This document shows positions 1-9,779 of a stretch of DNA of 64,000 bases, piece after piece (positions within the stretch are counted from its first letter, which is position 1; each line of letters opens with the position of its first letter). The notes beneath the pieces were generated by a model. It was not told where the DNA came from. It saw only the letters and a program-made list of their open reading frames with translations, and ran no database searches. A program made the position numbers and the translations under genes. The DNA comes from Rhizobium sp. Root1334. Its GTDB lineage: Bacteria; Pseudomonadota; Alphaproteobacteria; Rhizobiales; Rhizobiaceae. The stretch spans positions 681,912 to 745,911 of the forward strand of contig NZ_LMEY01000001.1 of NCBI RefSeq assembly GCF_001426665.1, written 5' to 3'.

Positions 1-1005
1 GCAGCCGAAGTCGGCATGCGCCAAATCAGTGTAGCCGCGCCTGAGCGCGAGCGCGATCTTACCGTTACTGTCTGGTATCCTGCAGAGGCCGGCGGCGAGC
101 CTGTCCTTGTCGGCGACAACAAGATCTTCAAGGGCGCACTCGCCTTTCGCGATGCGCCGCTCATCAAAAGGAACTTTCCGCTCGTAGTGATGTCGCATGG
201 CTCGGGTGGCCGTATCGAAGCCATGACCTGGCTTGCGACCGAACTCGCCAAGGCAGGCTTTGTCGTTGCAGGCCCCAATCATCCCGGCACGACCAGCGGC
301 GACTCGACCCCGGCCGACACGCCAAAACTCTGGGAGCGCACGCAGGACCTGTCCGCAGTGATCGACGCCCTCACGACGGACACGCATTGGAGCGGCGCTA
401 TCGACGCTGCCCGCATCGGGGTCGTCGGCTTCTCGCTTGGCGGGGCCACCGCCATGGAGATCGCAGGCGCCCGGGCCAGCCTGGATGCCTATGCGCGCTA
501 TTGCGACACCTACACGAAATGGGATTGCGCCTGGTTTTCAGGCGAAAAGGGCTATGTGAACGACGAGCCGGTCAAGGTCGATAAAGTCGATCTGCGGACC
601 ATCGACAAGGCCCGTTTCGACCAGTCAAACCTTGATCGCCGTGTTCAAGCCGCCGTTCTCGTCGATCCGGGCCTAGCGCAGGCTTATGAAGCGGAAAGCC
701 TGAAAGAGATCGTGATCCCGATGAGCTTCATCAATCTGGGCAGCAGCGGCACGATCCCCGCAGCCGTGATCGCCGACCGGTTGGCGAAGCTGCCTCCACA
801 AGGTTCCTACGCGACGGTGGCCGGCGCCGACCATTTCAGCTTCCTGCCGGAATGCAAGCCGGGTGGAGCGGAAAAGCTGGTGACGTTTGGCGAGGTCGAT
901 CCAATTTGCACCGATAGCGGCACCCGCTCGCGGGCGGATATCCATACCGAACTGACGGGGCTGATCCGAGAGGCCTTGCGGAAGACGCTCAAGGATCGCC
1001 CCTAA
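1..1005 (+). CDS. Alpha/beta hydrolase, dienelactone-hydrolase-like, 5' end outside the window
   Basis: The frame is open from base 1, and the first Met (base 16) is preceded by five in-frame codons and no stop, so the true start, probably with a signal peptide, lies upstream. Counting from that Met (329 residues), the protein has an oxyanion-loop motif HGSGG at 61-65, the nucleophile elbow GFSLGG with Ser140, a plausible acid at Asp217 in VDPG and a catalytic His273 in ADHFSF. These define a serine alpha/beta hydrolase of the predicted dienelactone hydrolase / PAF-acetylhydrolase-like group. The substrate cannot be told from sequence. A cysteine-rich cap segment (Cys163, Cys171) between the nucleophile and the acid fits an exported enzyme with disulfides. 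The family call is firm; the specific function is unknown. Confidence 0.8.
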   Translation, partial: AAEVGMRQISVAAPERERDLTVTVWYPAEAGGEPVLVGDNKIFKGALAFRDAPLIKRNFPLVVMSHGSGGRIEAMTWLATELAKAGFVVAGPNHPGTTSGDSTPADTPKLWERTQDLSAVIDALTTDTHWSGAIDAARIGVVGFSLGGATAMEIAGARASLDAYARYCDTYTKWDCAWFSGEKGYVNDEPVKVDKVDLRTIDKARFDQSNLDRRVQAAVLVDPGLAQAYEAESLKEIVIPMSFINLGSSGTIPAAVIADRLAKLPPQGSYATVAGADHFSFLPECKPGGAEKLVTFGEVDPICTDSGTRSRADIHTELTGLIREALRKTLKDRP

Positions 1006-1031
1006 CACGGCATCTGTACCGTCGAGCAACG

Positions 1032-1060
1032 AAAAAAAGAGGCAGCTTAAAAGCTGCCTC
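1032..1060 (-). terminator. Intrinsic terminator, minus strand
   Basis: Perfect inverted repeat GAGGCAGCTT / AAGCTGCCTC with a 2-base loop, followed on the minus strand by a run of seven T. It ends either the acetoacetyl-CoA synthetase transcript or the candidate small RNA. Confidence 0.85.
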
Positions 1061-1160
1061 GATAAGTTGAATGCTAAAACAGGTGCTCGAGAGGTAATGA
1101 CATCATGTCTGCGCTGGCATCTCTGCCAAAGCCAACCCCACATCGGGTGGCCTCAAGTTG
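1032..1160 (-). ncRNA. Candidate small RNA with strong terminator
   Basis: Between the hydrolase and the acetoacetyl-CoA synthetase the minus strand carries a perfect 10-bp hairpin (bases 1039-1048 pairing with 1051-1060) followed by seven T (complement of 1032-1038), a textbook intrinsic terminator. It lies about 220 bases beyond the stop of the synthetase gene, which is far for its own terminator. Upstream on the same strand are short hairpins, including a 5-bp stem closed by GAGA and a GACA-TGA-TGTC stem. This is the look of a trans-acting sRNA. The 5' end (about 1160) is a guess and I see no clear promoter. The alternative is a long 3' UTR of the synthetase mRNA. Confidence 0.4.
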
Positions 1161-1283
1161 AGATCAACATGCGCTGCCATTCGTAAACAAAACCTTTCCA
1201 GCTGACCCGCAAATTTTAAGTATCGGCCCGGAAGACCTAAGCTTTGGTTAATTCGGCGAACTTGAAATCGTTAACGCCGCCGC

Positions 1284-3236
1284 TCAATTTCCAAGCTCGG
1301 CGAGGTTGGCGTAGAGATCGAGCGCTTCCGGATTGGCCAGTGCTTCCTTGTTCTTGACGGGGCGGCCGTGCACGACTTCACGTACTGCAAGCTCGACGAT
1401 CTTTCCGGATTTGGTCCGCGGAATATCGGTGACGGCGATGATCTTGGCCGGCACGTGTCGCGGCGAAGCTCCGCTGCGGATTCTGGCCTTGATCGCCTTG
1501 ACCAGATCGTCGCTCAAGACGATCCCTTTCGCCAACCGAACGAACAGGATGACGCGCACGTCGTCGTCCCAGTCCTGGCCGATGCAGATAGCTTCCGCCA
1601 CTTCGTCCATCTGCTCGACCTGATTGTAGATTTCGGCCGTGCCGATGCGCACCCCGCCCGGATTGAGCGTCGCGTCGGAGCGGCCATGAATGACGATGCC
1701 GCCATGTTCGGTCCACTCGGCAAAATCGCCGTGGCACCAGATATTGTCGAAGCGCTCGAAATAGGCAGCCTTGTACTTGGCGCCCTCCGGGTCGTTCCAG
1801 AACATCACCGGCATCGAGGGAAACGCTTTGGTGCAGACAAGTTCGCCCTTTTCCTGGCGCACCGGCTGGCCGTCATCATCCCAGACATCCATAGCGAGGC
1901 CCAGACCCGGCCCCTGGATTTCGCCACGCCAGACCGGCTTCAGCGGATTGCCGAGCACGAAGCAGGAGACGATATCCGTGCCGCCGGAAATCGACGCCAG
2001 CTGGACATCCGGCTTTATGCCTTCGTAGACGAAGGAGAAGCCTTCGGGCGACAGCGGCGAACCGGTCGAGGTCATCAGCCGCAGCGACGACAGATCATGG
2101 GTGGAGACCGGCGTGAACCCGCCCTTGCGCACGGCGTCGATATATTTTGCCGAGGTGCCGAAGATGGCGAACTGCTCGTCGCGGGCATAATCGAACAGCA
2201 CGTTGCCATCGGGATGGAACGGCGAACCGTCGAACAGGCAGAGCGTTGCGCCGAGAGCCAGCCCGGAGACCAGCCAGTTCCACATCATCCACCCGCAGGT
2301 AGTAAAGTAGAACAGCTTTTCGCCCTCGCGCAGCCCGCAATGGAAACGATGCTCCTTGAGATGCTGCAGCAATGTGCCACCGGCCGAATGGACAATACAT
2401 TTCGGAACGCCGGTCGTGCCGGAAGAGAAGAGAATATAGAGCGGATGCCCGAATGGCAGTGCAGCGAATTCAAGCTCGCCTGCAGTAAAGGGCTTGATGA
2501 AGCCAGCCAGTGTCCTGCCATTGTCGAGCGAAGCAGCGAGCGTTTCGGCATGACCGGCATAGGGGATGATCAGGGCAGGCACGCCGAGTTTCCGGGTAAC
2601 CGCCTGGGCCTTCGCCGACACGTCCTGCAGCTTGCCGGCATACCAGTAGCCGTCACAGGCGATGAACAGTTTCGGCTCGATCTGGCCGAACCGGTCGAGC
2701 ACGCCCTGCTCGCCGAAATCCGGAGAACAGGACGACCAGATGGCACCGATGGACGCCGTTGCCAGCATCAGCGCAATGGTTTCCGGCATGTTCGGCATCA
2801 TCGCGGCGACGCGGTCACCCTTGCCGATACCCTCTGCCTTCAAGGCCTGCTGCAGTCTTGAGACCAGCGCCCGCAGTTCATCGAAGGACATGCGCGACTG
2901 CACCTTGTCCTCGCCCCGGAAAACCAGAGCATCACCGCTGCCGGTATGGCGCAGGAGATTTTCGGCGAAATTGAGCGTGGCGTCCGGAAAAAACCGCGCG
3001 TCGAGCATGACGTCGCCGTTGATCAAAACTCGTTCGCCGCGATTGCCGATGACGCCGCAATGGTCCCAGACCGCCGTCCAGAAGTCGGCACGCTCGGTGA
3101 TCGACCACTGATGGAACCCATCATAGTCCGCAAAAGTCTTCGAAAAGCGTTGTCCGCACCAATCGATGAACGCCTTCATCGGCGTCTGTTCGATGAATTC
3201 TGCCGACGGTATCCACAGGGGCCGATCTGACTGCAT
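1284..3236 (-). CDS. acsA2: Acetoacetyl-CoA synthetase
   Basis: 650 residues, the usual length of acetoacetate-CoA ligases. It activates acetoacetate to acetoacetyl-CoA with ATP, linking ketone-body/poly-3-hydroxybutyrate breakdown to acetyl-CoA. Seen in the sequence: an N-terminal ACAS_N-type segment, the AMP-binding P-loop [10 protein letters not shown] at 271-280, a [15 protein letters not shown] motif near 535 typical of the acetoacetyl-CoA branch, and the C-terminal catalytic lysine of the PRTKSGK motif (Lys612). It is transcribed alone on the minus strand, divergent from the AsmA-like gene. The symbol follows rhizobial usage (acsA2, also aacS). The alternative, acetyl-CoA synthetase, is less likely because of the motif variants and the N-terminal sequence. 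Confidence 0.92.
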   Translation of the reverse strand: MQSDRPLWIPSAEFIEQTPMKAFIDWCGQRFSKTFADYDGFHQWSITERADFWTAVWDHCGVIGNRGERVLINGDVMLDARFFPDATLNFAENLLRHTGSGDALVFRGEDKVQSRMSFDELRALVSRLQQALKAEGIGKGDRVAAMMPNMPETIALMLATASIGAIWSSCSPDFGEQGVLDRFGQIEPKLFIACDGYWYAGKLQDVSAKAQAVTRKLGVPALIIPYAGHAETLAASLDNGRTLAGFIKPFTAGELEFAALPFGHPLYILFSSGTTGVPKCIVHSAGGTLLQHLKEHRFHCGLREGEKLFYFTTCGWMMWNWLVSGLALGATLCLFDGSPFHPDGNVLFDYARDEQFAIFGTSAKYIDAVRKGGFTPVSTHDLSSLRLMTSTGSPLSPEGFSFVYEGIKPDVQLASISGGTDIVSCFVLGNPLKPVWRGEIQGPGLGLAMDVWDDDGQPVRQEKGELVCTKAFPSMPVMFWNDPEGAKYKAAYFERFDNIWCHGDFAEWTEHGGIVIHGRSDATLNPGGVRIGTAEIYNQVEQMDEVAEAICIGQDWDDDVRVILFVRLAKGIVLSDDLVKAIKARIRSGASPRHVPAKIIAVTDIPRTKSGKIVELAVREVVHGRPVKNKEALANPEALDLYANLAELGN

Positions 3237-3388
3237 TTTTTCCTCCGCTTCCCAAGCCAGCCTCTATATCATGCTGCGACGCAAGATAAACAGGCCGGGC
3301 AAATGAAGGCTGTGGCAGTTGCGACATTTCGCGTGTCAACCGTTTGATTTCCGAGCGATGAAAGCCTATCCAGAGGCCTTCAAAACGA

Positions 3389-5233
3389 TTGAAAGTGCCC
3401 CGGACGGCCATGAGGCAATTCTTCACCATCGCTAGCAGAAAAATCGGATGGAAAGAGTTCTTTCTATCGCGAACCATCGCCTGGCTGCTTGTCGGTGCGG
3501 TTATCCTCACCGCCCTTTTCAAGATCGCCCTGCCGCTGTTCGTCTCCACCGCCAGCGTCAAAACGAACATGGAGAATGTTCTGTCGTCATGGACGGGCGC
3601 GCGGGCAAATATTGTGGGCGACCCGCAGATCAGCTTCTGGCCGCATCCGGTCCTGACGCTGCGCAATGTCACTTTCGAAGGCGGCGATGCGGCCGCCCCG
3701 GAACTGCTGGCGAAGGCTGACGCGATTGCCGCCGGTTTCGACATTCTCGCTGCCCTGCGCGGCACGCCCCTCTTTTACGACTTTCATCTGGTCAATCCGG
3801 TTTTCAAGGTGGAACGCCGGCTCGACGGAACGTTCAACTGGCGCCGTGCCGGCTGGATGGCTGATGCGATCGCCGATGCCTCGGGCAAGACGCCGTCGCC
3901 CGCCCGCAACACGCCGCTCGGCGATATCGAAATCATCAACGGCACACTCGAATTGACAGATCGTGTCACGTCCAGCGCCCATCGCGTCACGGCGATAACC
4001 GGTGCCGTGCAATGGCGGACGCCGACCGCGCGACTGAATGCCAGCCTTTCAGCTGTGATGAACGGCCAGCCTGTTCAATGGTCCATCACCTGCGACGAAC
4101 CGCTGATGCTGCTATCGGGCCAGAACGGCACACTCCAGACGGCGTTCAGCTCCATACCGCTCACCTTCAGTTTCGACGGCAACGGCAATATTTCAAACCA
4201 CCCCTTCGCCATCGGCCAGCTTCAGCTCAAAGCAAGATCGACCAGCACGCTGGAAGCCTGGTTCAAAGGCCAGCCATTGCCACCCGCTGGCACCGGTGCC
4301 ATTGCCGTCAATACCAGCGTGACGATGTCGGCGCAGGCCTGGAAAATGGACAATCTTTCGCTGTCCCTTGATGAATCCAACGCTACCGGCGTTCTTGGCA
4401 TCGCCTGGAACGAGACGCGCGGGCCACGCATCGATGGAACGTTGGCCTTCGATCAGCTTGACCTGGCGCAGATTATTTCGTCCGCACAATCCGGCTCTGT
4501 ACTCCCCCTCGACAGGACGCTACTCCAACAGTTCAACCTTGATCTCCGCCTGTCGGCGCAGGAGGTCAGCTATGACACGGCCGCCCTGACGGATGTTGCC
4601 GCCGGCGTCATGGTGGAAAATGGCCGCGCGTCCATCGATGTCGGCGACGGCACTTTTGCCGGAGGCACGATCAGCGGCCGCATCGTTTTGGCCAACGGTG
4701 GCACCGAAGGTGGTCAGATGCAATTCGCCCTGAAGAATGCCGACCTCGCCCCCGTTGCGGCCAGCCTTGGACTGACAGGGCCGCTGCCGCTGGGCCGAGG
4801 TATTCTGAGTGTCGATCTATCCGCCGACCGTCCCTTGCAGACACTGACCAAAGACGGCATTTCCGGCGAAATTCACTACTCAGCAAACAATGGCACCGTG
4901 GTGAATTTCGATCTGCCGGAGTTTGAGCGTCTTGCCGCGCAGGGCCGCGCCTTCAGCATCAGCCACGCCACCAATGGCTCCTTCCCCTTTATGACAGCGG
5001 ATATCGCCGCGACCTTGCGCAAGGGCGTTGTCGAACTGACGAGCGCGGATATCACGGGCGAAGGCCGGACGCTGTCGCTTGCCGGGACCATTCCCGTCAG
5101 CAGTGGAACGCTTGCGCTGGTCGGCGGCGTCCGGGCTGGCGATGACCCAACGCCTGCGACGCGTTTCTTTGTCGATGGCTCCTGGCCGAACCCACTCATT
5201 TCACCGCTGCCTGCGATTATCACACAGCCATGA
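3389..5233 (+). CDS. AsmA-family protein
   Basis: 614 residues. A single N-terminal membrane segment (about residues 28-50, after a basic stretch) is followed by a large periplasmic part. It begins with the AsmA signature region (a WTGARANIVGDPQISFWP-like stretch around 68-85) and ends in the repeated beta-rich AsmA-2 type domain. AsmA-like proteins sit in the inner membrane, bridge to the outer membrane, and are linked to phospholipid transport and outer-membrane homeostasis. It has no operon partner: upstream is the divergent acetoacetyl-CoA synthetase and downstream the convergent putrescine permease gene. Translation may instead begin at the ATG at 3410, which leaves the membrane segment intact. 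Confidence 0.85.
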   Translation: MKVPRTAMRQFFTIASRKIGWKEFFLSRTIAWLLVGAVILTALFKIALPLFVSTASVKTNMENVLSSWTGARANIVGDPQISFWPHPVLTLRNVTFEGGDAAAPELLAKADAIAAGFDILAALRGTPLFYDFHLVNPVFKVERRLDGTFNWRRAGWMADAIADASGKTPSPARNTPLGDIEIINGTLELTDRVTSSAHRVTAITGAVQWRTPTARLNASLSAVMNGQPVQWSITCDEPLMLLSGQNGTLQTAFSSIPLTFSFDGNGNISNHPFAIGQLQLKARSTSTLEAWFKGQPLPPAGTGAIAVNTSVTMSAQAWKMDNLSLSLDESNATGVLGIAWNETRGPRIDGTLAFDQLDLAQIISSAQSGSVLPLDRTLLQQFNLDLRLSAQEVSYDTAALTDVAAGVMVENGRASIDVGDGTFAGGTISGRIVLANGGTEGGQMQFALKNADLAPVAASLGLTGPLPLGRGILSVDLSADRPLQTLTKDGISGEIHYSANNGTVVNFDLPEFERLAAQGRAFSISHATNGSFPFMTADIAATLRKGVVELTSADITGEGRTLSLAGTIPVSSGTLALVGGVRAGDDPTPATRFFVDGSWPNPLISPLPAIITQP

Positions 5234-5369
5234 CCGGCGCAGATCGGTAAGCCATTCGCGGCATTTATGAGATCACCAGCGAGCAAACGTGCGCGCAAAT
5301 ATCCTTGCACTGTATTCCTGCCGCACGAGAGAGAATGCGAACGCGGCTGACGCGCCCGCTGTCTTCCCC

Positions 5370-6185
5370 TCAGTGTGCGAAAGCGGCCTGCTCGTCCTTG
5401 ACACGCTGGATTTCCCGGCGGCGGGAAACCACCGAGGCGATCAGCACACCCATCGCGACAATGCCGATCAGGATGGTGCAGACAGCGTTGATTTCCGGCG
5501 TCACGCCCAACCGCACCTGACTGTAGATCCGCATCGGCAGCGTGGTGGCGCCGGGGCCGGAGGTGAAGCTGGAAATCACCAGATCGTCCAGCGACAGCGT
5601 GAAAGCGAGCACCCAACCGGAAAACACGGCCGGCGCGATCACCGGCAGGGTCACCTGCAGGAAGGTTGCGACCGGCGTGGCGCCGAGATCCATCGCCGCC
5701 TCCTCGATCGAACGGTCGAAGCTCAGAAGCCGGGATTGCACGACGACGGCGACAAAGCACATGGTGAAAGTGATATGCGCCAATGTCAGCGTCCAGAAGC
5801 CGCGATCAAAGCCGATGGCAACGAACAGAAGCAGCATCGACAGGCCGGTGATGACTTCCGGCATGACGAGGGGCGCGTAGATCATTCCGGAAAACAGCAT
5901 GCGGCCGCGAAAGCGCGTGTAGCGCGTCATGGCAAGTGCCGCCATCGTACCGAGAACCGTTGCCACCGTTGCCGAGATCAGGCCGACCCGGACGGTCACC
6001 CAGGCGGCATCGAGAAGCGCCTGATTGTGGAGCAACTGCACATACCACTTGGTCGAGAAGCCCGCCCAGACGGTGACCAGTTTGGATTCGTTGAAAGAGA
6101 AGATCACCAGCAGAACGATCGGCAGATAGAGGAAAGCGAAGCCGATGACGATCGAGGCGATGTTGAAACGGGACCAGCGCTGCAT
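5370..6185 (-). CDS. potI: Putrescine ABC transporter permease
   Basis: 271 residues with about six membrane helices and the EAA loop (EEAAMDLGATPVATFLQV) that contacts the ATPase. It belongs to the PotC/PotI branch of spermidine/putrescine permeases and forms the second half of the membrane channel. It is the last gene of a four-gene run potF-potG-potH-potI and starts 2 bases after potH ends, so it is translationally coupled. The binding-protein match and gene order suggest putrescine, but spermidine or a related cation cannot be excluded. Confidence 0.9.
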   Translation of the reverse strand: MQRWSRFNIASIVIGFAFLYLPIVLLVIFSFNESKLVTVWAGFSTKWYVQLLHNQALLDAAWVTVRVGLISATVATVLGTMAALAMTRYTRFRGRMLFSGMIYAPLVMPEVITGLSMLLLFVAIGFDRGFWTLTLAHITFTMCFVAVVVQSRLLSFDRSIEEAAMDLGATPVATFLQVTLPVIAPAVFSGWVLAFTLSLDDLVISSFTSGPGATTLPMRIYSQVRLGVTPEINAVCTILIGIVAMGVLIASVVSRRREIQRVKDEQAAFAH

Positions 6186-6187
6186 GA

Positions 6188-7099
6188 CTATCTCCCCTCG
6201 CTATCGGCTTTGGATTGCGCGTGCTGGAAGAACATGATCGGCACCACGAGGATGAGCAGGAGGATGGTTGCAACAGCAGCCGACACCGGCCAGTCGCGGT
6301 TGGCATTGAACTCGTTCCACAAGGTCTTGCCAATCATCAACGTTTCGGAGCCACCGAGCAGATCGGGGATGACGAATTCGCCGACGGCCGGAATGAAGAC
6401 CAGCATGCAGCCGGCGACAACGCCGGGCATCGACAAAGGAAACGTCACGCGCCAGAACGCCCGGATCGGCGTGCAGCCGAGATCCTGGGCAGCCTCCGTC
6501 AGGCTGTGATCCATCTTTTCCAGCGACGAATAGATCGGCAGCACCATGAACGGCAGGTAGGAATAAACGATACCGATATAGATCGCCCAGTTGGTGTTGA
6601 GGATGATCAGCGGCTGATCGATCACCCCGAGCGTCAGGAGCAGTTGGTTGAGCAGCCCTTCCGGCTTCAGGATGGCGATCCAGGCGTAAACGCGAATCAG
6701 AAAGCTTGTCCAGAACGGCAGGATGACCAGCATCAGCAGCGTCGGGCGAATGGTGTTGGGCGCCTGCGCCATGCCGTAGGCGACCGGATAGGCGATCAAC
6801 AGGGTCAGGAATGTTGAAACCAAAGCAATCCAGAGGCTGGATATATAGGCCTTGGCATACAGCGCGTCTTCGGTCAGCCAGATATAGTTATCGATCGAAA
6901 ACTGCTTGATGTTATCGATAATGCCGCCAATGCCGGATGCGAGATCGAAAACCGGCAGATAGGGCGGCATCGCCACGGCGGTTTCCGACAATGAAATGCG
7001 GATGACGATGAAAAACGGTATCAGGAAGAAGAATAGCAACCAGGCATAGGGGATGATGATCACCAGCCGGTTGAACAAAGCCGATCCGAGTTTTGCCAT
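6188..7099 (-). CDS. potH: Putrescine ABC transporter permease
   Basis: 303 residues, PotB/PotH-type permease. After the first membrane helix (about 12-32) there is an extended periplasmic loop typical of PotH, then five further helices and the EAA motif TEAAQDLGCTPIRAFWRV near residue 205, followed by the conserved GEFVIPDLLGG segment. It pairs with PotI to form the inner-membrane pore. It lies 4 bases downstream of the ATPase gene and 2 bases upstream of potI, so the three are one transcription unit. Confidence 0.91.
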   Translation of the reverse strand: MAKLGSALFNRLVIIIPYAWLLFFFLIPFFIVIRISLSETAVAMPPYLPVFDLASGIGGIIDNIKQFSIDNYIWLTEDALYAKAYISSLWIALVSTFLTLLIAYPVAYGMAQAPNTIRPTLLMLVILPFWTSFLIRVYAWIAILKPEGLLNQLLLTLGVIDQPLIILNTNWAIYIGIVYSYLPFMVLPIYSSLEKMDHSLTEAAQDLGCTPIRAFWRVTFPLSMPGVVAGCMLVFIPAVGEFVIPDLLGGSETLMIGKTLWNEFNANRDWPVSAAVATILLLILVVPIMFFQHAQSKADSEGR

Positions 7100-7103
7100 G
7101 GCC

Positions 7104-8249
7104 TCAATCCTTCAGCACGACGCCGGCATTTTCATCGAACGATATCCAGACCTCCTGGTCATAGCCGATCGGATCCTCGACCGCGCGAACGGCGTTCAGC
7201 GAGGATGCCTTGATGACCTTGCCGTCCTTTAGCTTGACGTGGAACACCGTCATGTCACCGAGATAGCCAATATCCCAGATTTCCCCCTGGACGGCATTGA
7301 GGGGGGCACAGGCGGGCCGGTCGCGGCCGACGCGAATCTTCTCCGGACGCACGGCAAAACCGGCATTGGCGCCGACTGCGGGTAGTTCGGCGGAGGCGAC
7401 GCGGACGGTAAAACCACTTTGCGTGGCGATCTCGACAGTGCCGTTACCGGCGGATGAGACCGTGCCGTCGAAAATGTTCACGTCACCGATGAAATCGGCG
7501 ACAAAACGGGAGTTGGGCGCTTCGTAGATTTCCGGCGGGGTTGCGACCTGCACCACCTTGCCATGTGCCATGACGGCGATGCGGTCGGCCATGGTCATCG
7601 CCTCTTCCTGGTCGTGGGTGACGACGACAAAAGTCAGGCCGAGTTCCTGCTGCAGGTCCATCAGTTCGAACTGGGTTTCCTCGCGCAGCTTCTTGTCGAG
7701 CGCGCCGAGCGGCTCATCCAGCAGCAGCACCTTGGGGCGCTTGGCCAACGAACGGGCGAGCGCCACGCGCTGGCGCTGACCACCCGAAAGCTGGTGCGGC
7801 TTGCGCTTGGCAAACTTGTCGAGCTTCACCAGCTTCAGCATCTGATCGACGCGGGCGGCGATATCGGCCTTCGGCATGCCGTCCTGCTTGAGGCCGAAGG
7901 CAATGTTGTTTTCCACCGTCATATGCGGAAACAGCGCGTAGGACTGGAACATCATGTTGACCGGCCGCTTGTAGGGCGGGATGCCCGCGAGGCTCTGTCC
8001 ATCAAGGATGATTTCACCCGACGTCGGTTGCTCGAAGCCGGCCAGCATGCGCAGCAGCGTGGACTTGCCGCAACCGGATGCGCCGAGCAGTGCGAAGAAT
8101 TCGCGCGGGTAGATGTTGAGCGAGAGATCATCGACCGCGGTGAAGTCGCCGAATTTCTTGGTGACGTTCTTGACGGCGATGAACGGTACGGATTTCGGAT
8201 CGGCCCAGGGAGCAAAGGAGCGCCGGATACTGCCAAGTGACTTCATCAT
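7104..8249 (-). CDS. potG: Putrescine ABC transporter ATP-binding protein
   Basis: 381 residues, cytoplasmic ATPase of the polyamine importer. Walker A GASGCGKST at 56-64, Q-loop near 102, signature LSGGQ at 154-158, Walker B ending Asp178-Glu179, H-loop in VVVTHDQEEA, then a C-terminal TOBE domain from about 300 typical of this family. The N-terminal extension of about 20 residues before the ATPase fold is usual for PotG. A hairpin between potF and this gene probably lowers its expression relative to the binding protein. Confidence 0.93.
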   Translation of the reverse strand: MMKSLGSIRRSFAPWADPKSVPFIAVKNVTKKFGDFTAVDDLSLNIYPREFFALLGASGCGKSTLLRMLAGFEQPTSGEIILDGQSLAGIPPYKRPVNMMFQSYALFPHMTVENNIAFGLKQDGMPKADIAARVDQMLKLVKLDKFAKRKPHQLSGGQRQRVALARSLAKRPKVLLLDEPLGALDKKLREETQFELMDLQQELGLTFVVVTHDQEEAMTMADRIAVMAHGKVVQVATPPEIYEAPNSRFVADFIGDVNIFDGTVSSAGNGTVEIATQSGFTVRVASAELPAVGANAGFAVRPEKIRVGRDRPACAPLNAVQGEIWDIGYLGDMTVFHVKLKDGKVIKASSLNAVRAVEDPIGYDQEVWISFDENAGVVLKD

Positions 8250-8301
8250 CTATCCCCAAATGACATGCACAAACGGCGCCTTCCCCAGCGCCATAAAAGA
8301 A

Positions 8302-8331
8302 AATTGCCCGGATTTTCAGGTCCGGGCAATT
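8302..8331 (-). terminator. Hairpin/attenuator between potF and potG
   Basis: An 11-bp perfect inverted repeat (AATTGCCCGGA / TCCGGGCAATT) with an 8-base loop lies 10 bases past the potF stop and about 50 bases before the potG start. On the minus strand the stem is followed by a T-rich tract (TTCTTTTA). This arrangement usually gives partial termination and 3' protection, so the binding protein is made in excess of the membrane parts. Confidence 0.8.
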
Positions 8332-8340
8332 CTTTTCGAC

Positions 8341-9435
8341 TTACTGGCCGGTGACCACTTTGGTCCAGAGCCGCGTCACCAGACGCTGCGATTTGGCGTC
8401 ATAGGGTGTGACCGTGAAGAGCTTGGCAAGCACCTCCGGTGTCGGATAGATCGCGGTGTCGTCAAGCACTTCCTTATCGACGAACTGTTGCGAGGCCTTG
8501 TTGCCGTTGGCGTAGAACACCACGTTCGAGGCCTTGGCGACGACTTCCGGCTTCATCATGTAGTTCAAGAATTCATGTGCTTCGGCGACATGCGGCGCAT
8601 CGGCCGGAATGGCCATGACGTCGAACCACATCTGCGCCCCGGTCGGCGGGATGACATAGTTGACCGTCACACCGGCATTGGCTTCGGCAGCGCGGTCGCG
8701 TGCCTGGAAGACGTCACCCGAATAGCCGACAGCCAGGCAGATATCGCCATTGGCCAGCGCATTGATGTATTCCGACGAATGGAACTTGCGAACGTAAGGA
8801 CGAATGGACGTCAGAAGCTCTTCCGCCTTCTTCAGATCGTCCGGGGTGCGGCTATCGGGATCGAGGCCGAGATAGGACAAGGCGGACGGCAGGACATCTG
8901 AAGCAGAATCGAGGATGTGAATACCGCAATCCTTGAACTTGGCAGCAACTTCGGGCTTGAAGATCACGTCCCAGGTCGGCGCATCGTCGGTACCGAGAAT
9001 CTGCTTCACCTTCTCGACATTGTAGCCGATGCCGGTCGTGCCCCACATATAGTCGACAGCATATTCATTGCCAGGGTCGTATTTCTGGATGCGTTCGGAA
9101 ATCACGTCCCACATGTTGGAGAGGTTCGGCAGCTTCGACTTGTCGAGCTTCTGGAAGACACCGGCTGCGATCTGGCGCTGCAGGAAGCTTGCCGTCGGCA
9201 CGACGACGTCATAGCCGGTGCCGCCTGCCAGCAGCTTGGTTTCAAGGATTTCATTGCTATCGAAGACGTCGTAGACGACCTTGATGCCGGTTTCCTTGGT
9301 GAAATCTTCCAGAATGCTGGCATCGATATAATCGGACCAGTTGTAGACATTGACCACGCGCTCCTGCGCGGTGGCAATCGTTGCGGACCCTGCGAGGATC
9401 AACGCGGCAAAGGCGGTGGCAATCGTACGCGACAT
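8341..9435 (-). CDS. potF: Putrescine-binding periplasmic protein
   Basis: 364 residues. An N-terminal signal peptide (about residues 1-23, cleaved near ATAQE) is followed by a PotD/PotF-type type II periplasmic binding fold. Recognisable stretches are VYNWSDYID at the start of the mature protein, the DSNE segment near 59 and GTTGIGYN near 130, all conserved in polyamine-binding proteins. It delivers putrescine to PotGHI and is the first gene of the operon, with the promoter in the 344-base gap upstream. Family assignment is secure; the ligand is inferred from PotF-like length and context. Confidence 0.9.
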   Translation of the reverse strand: MSRTIATAFAALILAGSATIATAQERVVNVYNWSDYIDASILEDFTKETGIKVVYDVFDSNEILETKLLAGGTGYDVVVPTASFLQRQIAAGVFQKLDKSKLPNLSNMWDVISERIQKYDPGNEYAVDYMWGTTGIGYNVEKVKQILGTDDAPTWDVIFKPEVAAKFKDCGIHILDSASDVLPSALSYLGLDPDSRTPDDLKKAEELLTSIRPYVRKFHSSEYINALANGDICLAVGYSGDVFQARDRAAEANAGVTVNYVIPPTGAQMWFDVMAIPADAPHVAEAHEFLNYMMKPEVVAKASNVVFYANGNKASQQFVDKEVLDDTAIYPTPEVLAKLFTVTPYDAKSQRLVTRLWTKVVTGQ

Positions 9436-9779
9436 AGAATTCCCCTTGGTTTTATCGGGTCAGTATAGGCCTGCTGCCGTCGCCTGCCTGTCTGCCCCTC
9501 CGTATGCGCGTTTGGAAGGTAGGCATGTTTTCAAACAACCACAAGCGCTTTTACTGGTCCCACGCGAACCATCCAGAGGCAGCGCAATTTTAGCACTCAC
9601 TGGCAAAAGCCGAATCTTTTCAGTGCGGCATGACAGGCCTGAGACCGGAATGGCCGGACGGCGCACGCAGATTAACCATAAGCTCAGATCGAGCTCGAAC
9701 CGCGGCGTTTACGATTGCTTAACCATGCCCGGAATGCGATTTTGCGCCGCAACGGTTGTGCGTTTCGGAGTTGGCCATC
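9436..9779. promoter_or_regulatory. Divergent control region of potF and the desaturase
   Basis: A 344-base gap with no convincing reading frame. It must hold the promoters of the leftward potFGHI operon and the rightward desaturase gene. I could not pick out confident -35/-10 pairs. A GGAG at 9767-9770 is the ribosome-binding site for the desaturase start at 9780. Confidence 0.5.

Noticed and set aside
1368..2861. A 497-residue open frame opposite the acetoacetyl-CoA synthetase
   Set aside because: Antisense shadow with no domain, lying inside a gene with clear catalytic motifs.
3600..4012. Open frames antisense to the AsmA-like gene
   Set aside because: No ribosome-binding site, no motifs, and the opposite frame is a recognised protein family.
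9543..9556. CAAGCGCTTTTA upstream of potF as an AglR operator
   Set aside because: Imperfect symmetry and no link between putrescine uptake and alpha-glucosides.
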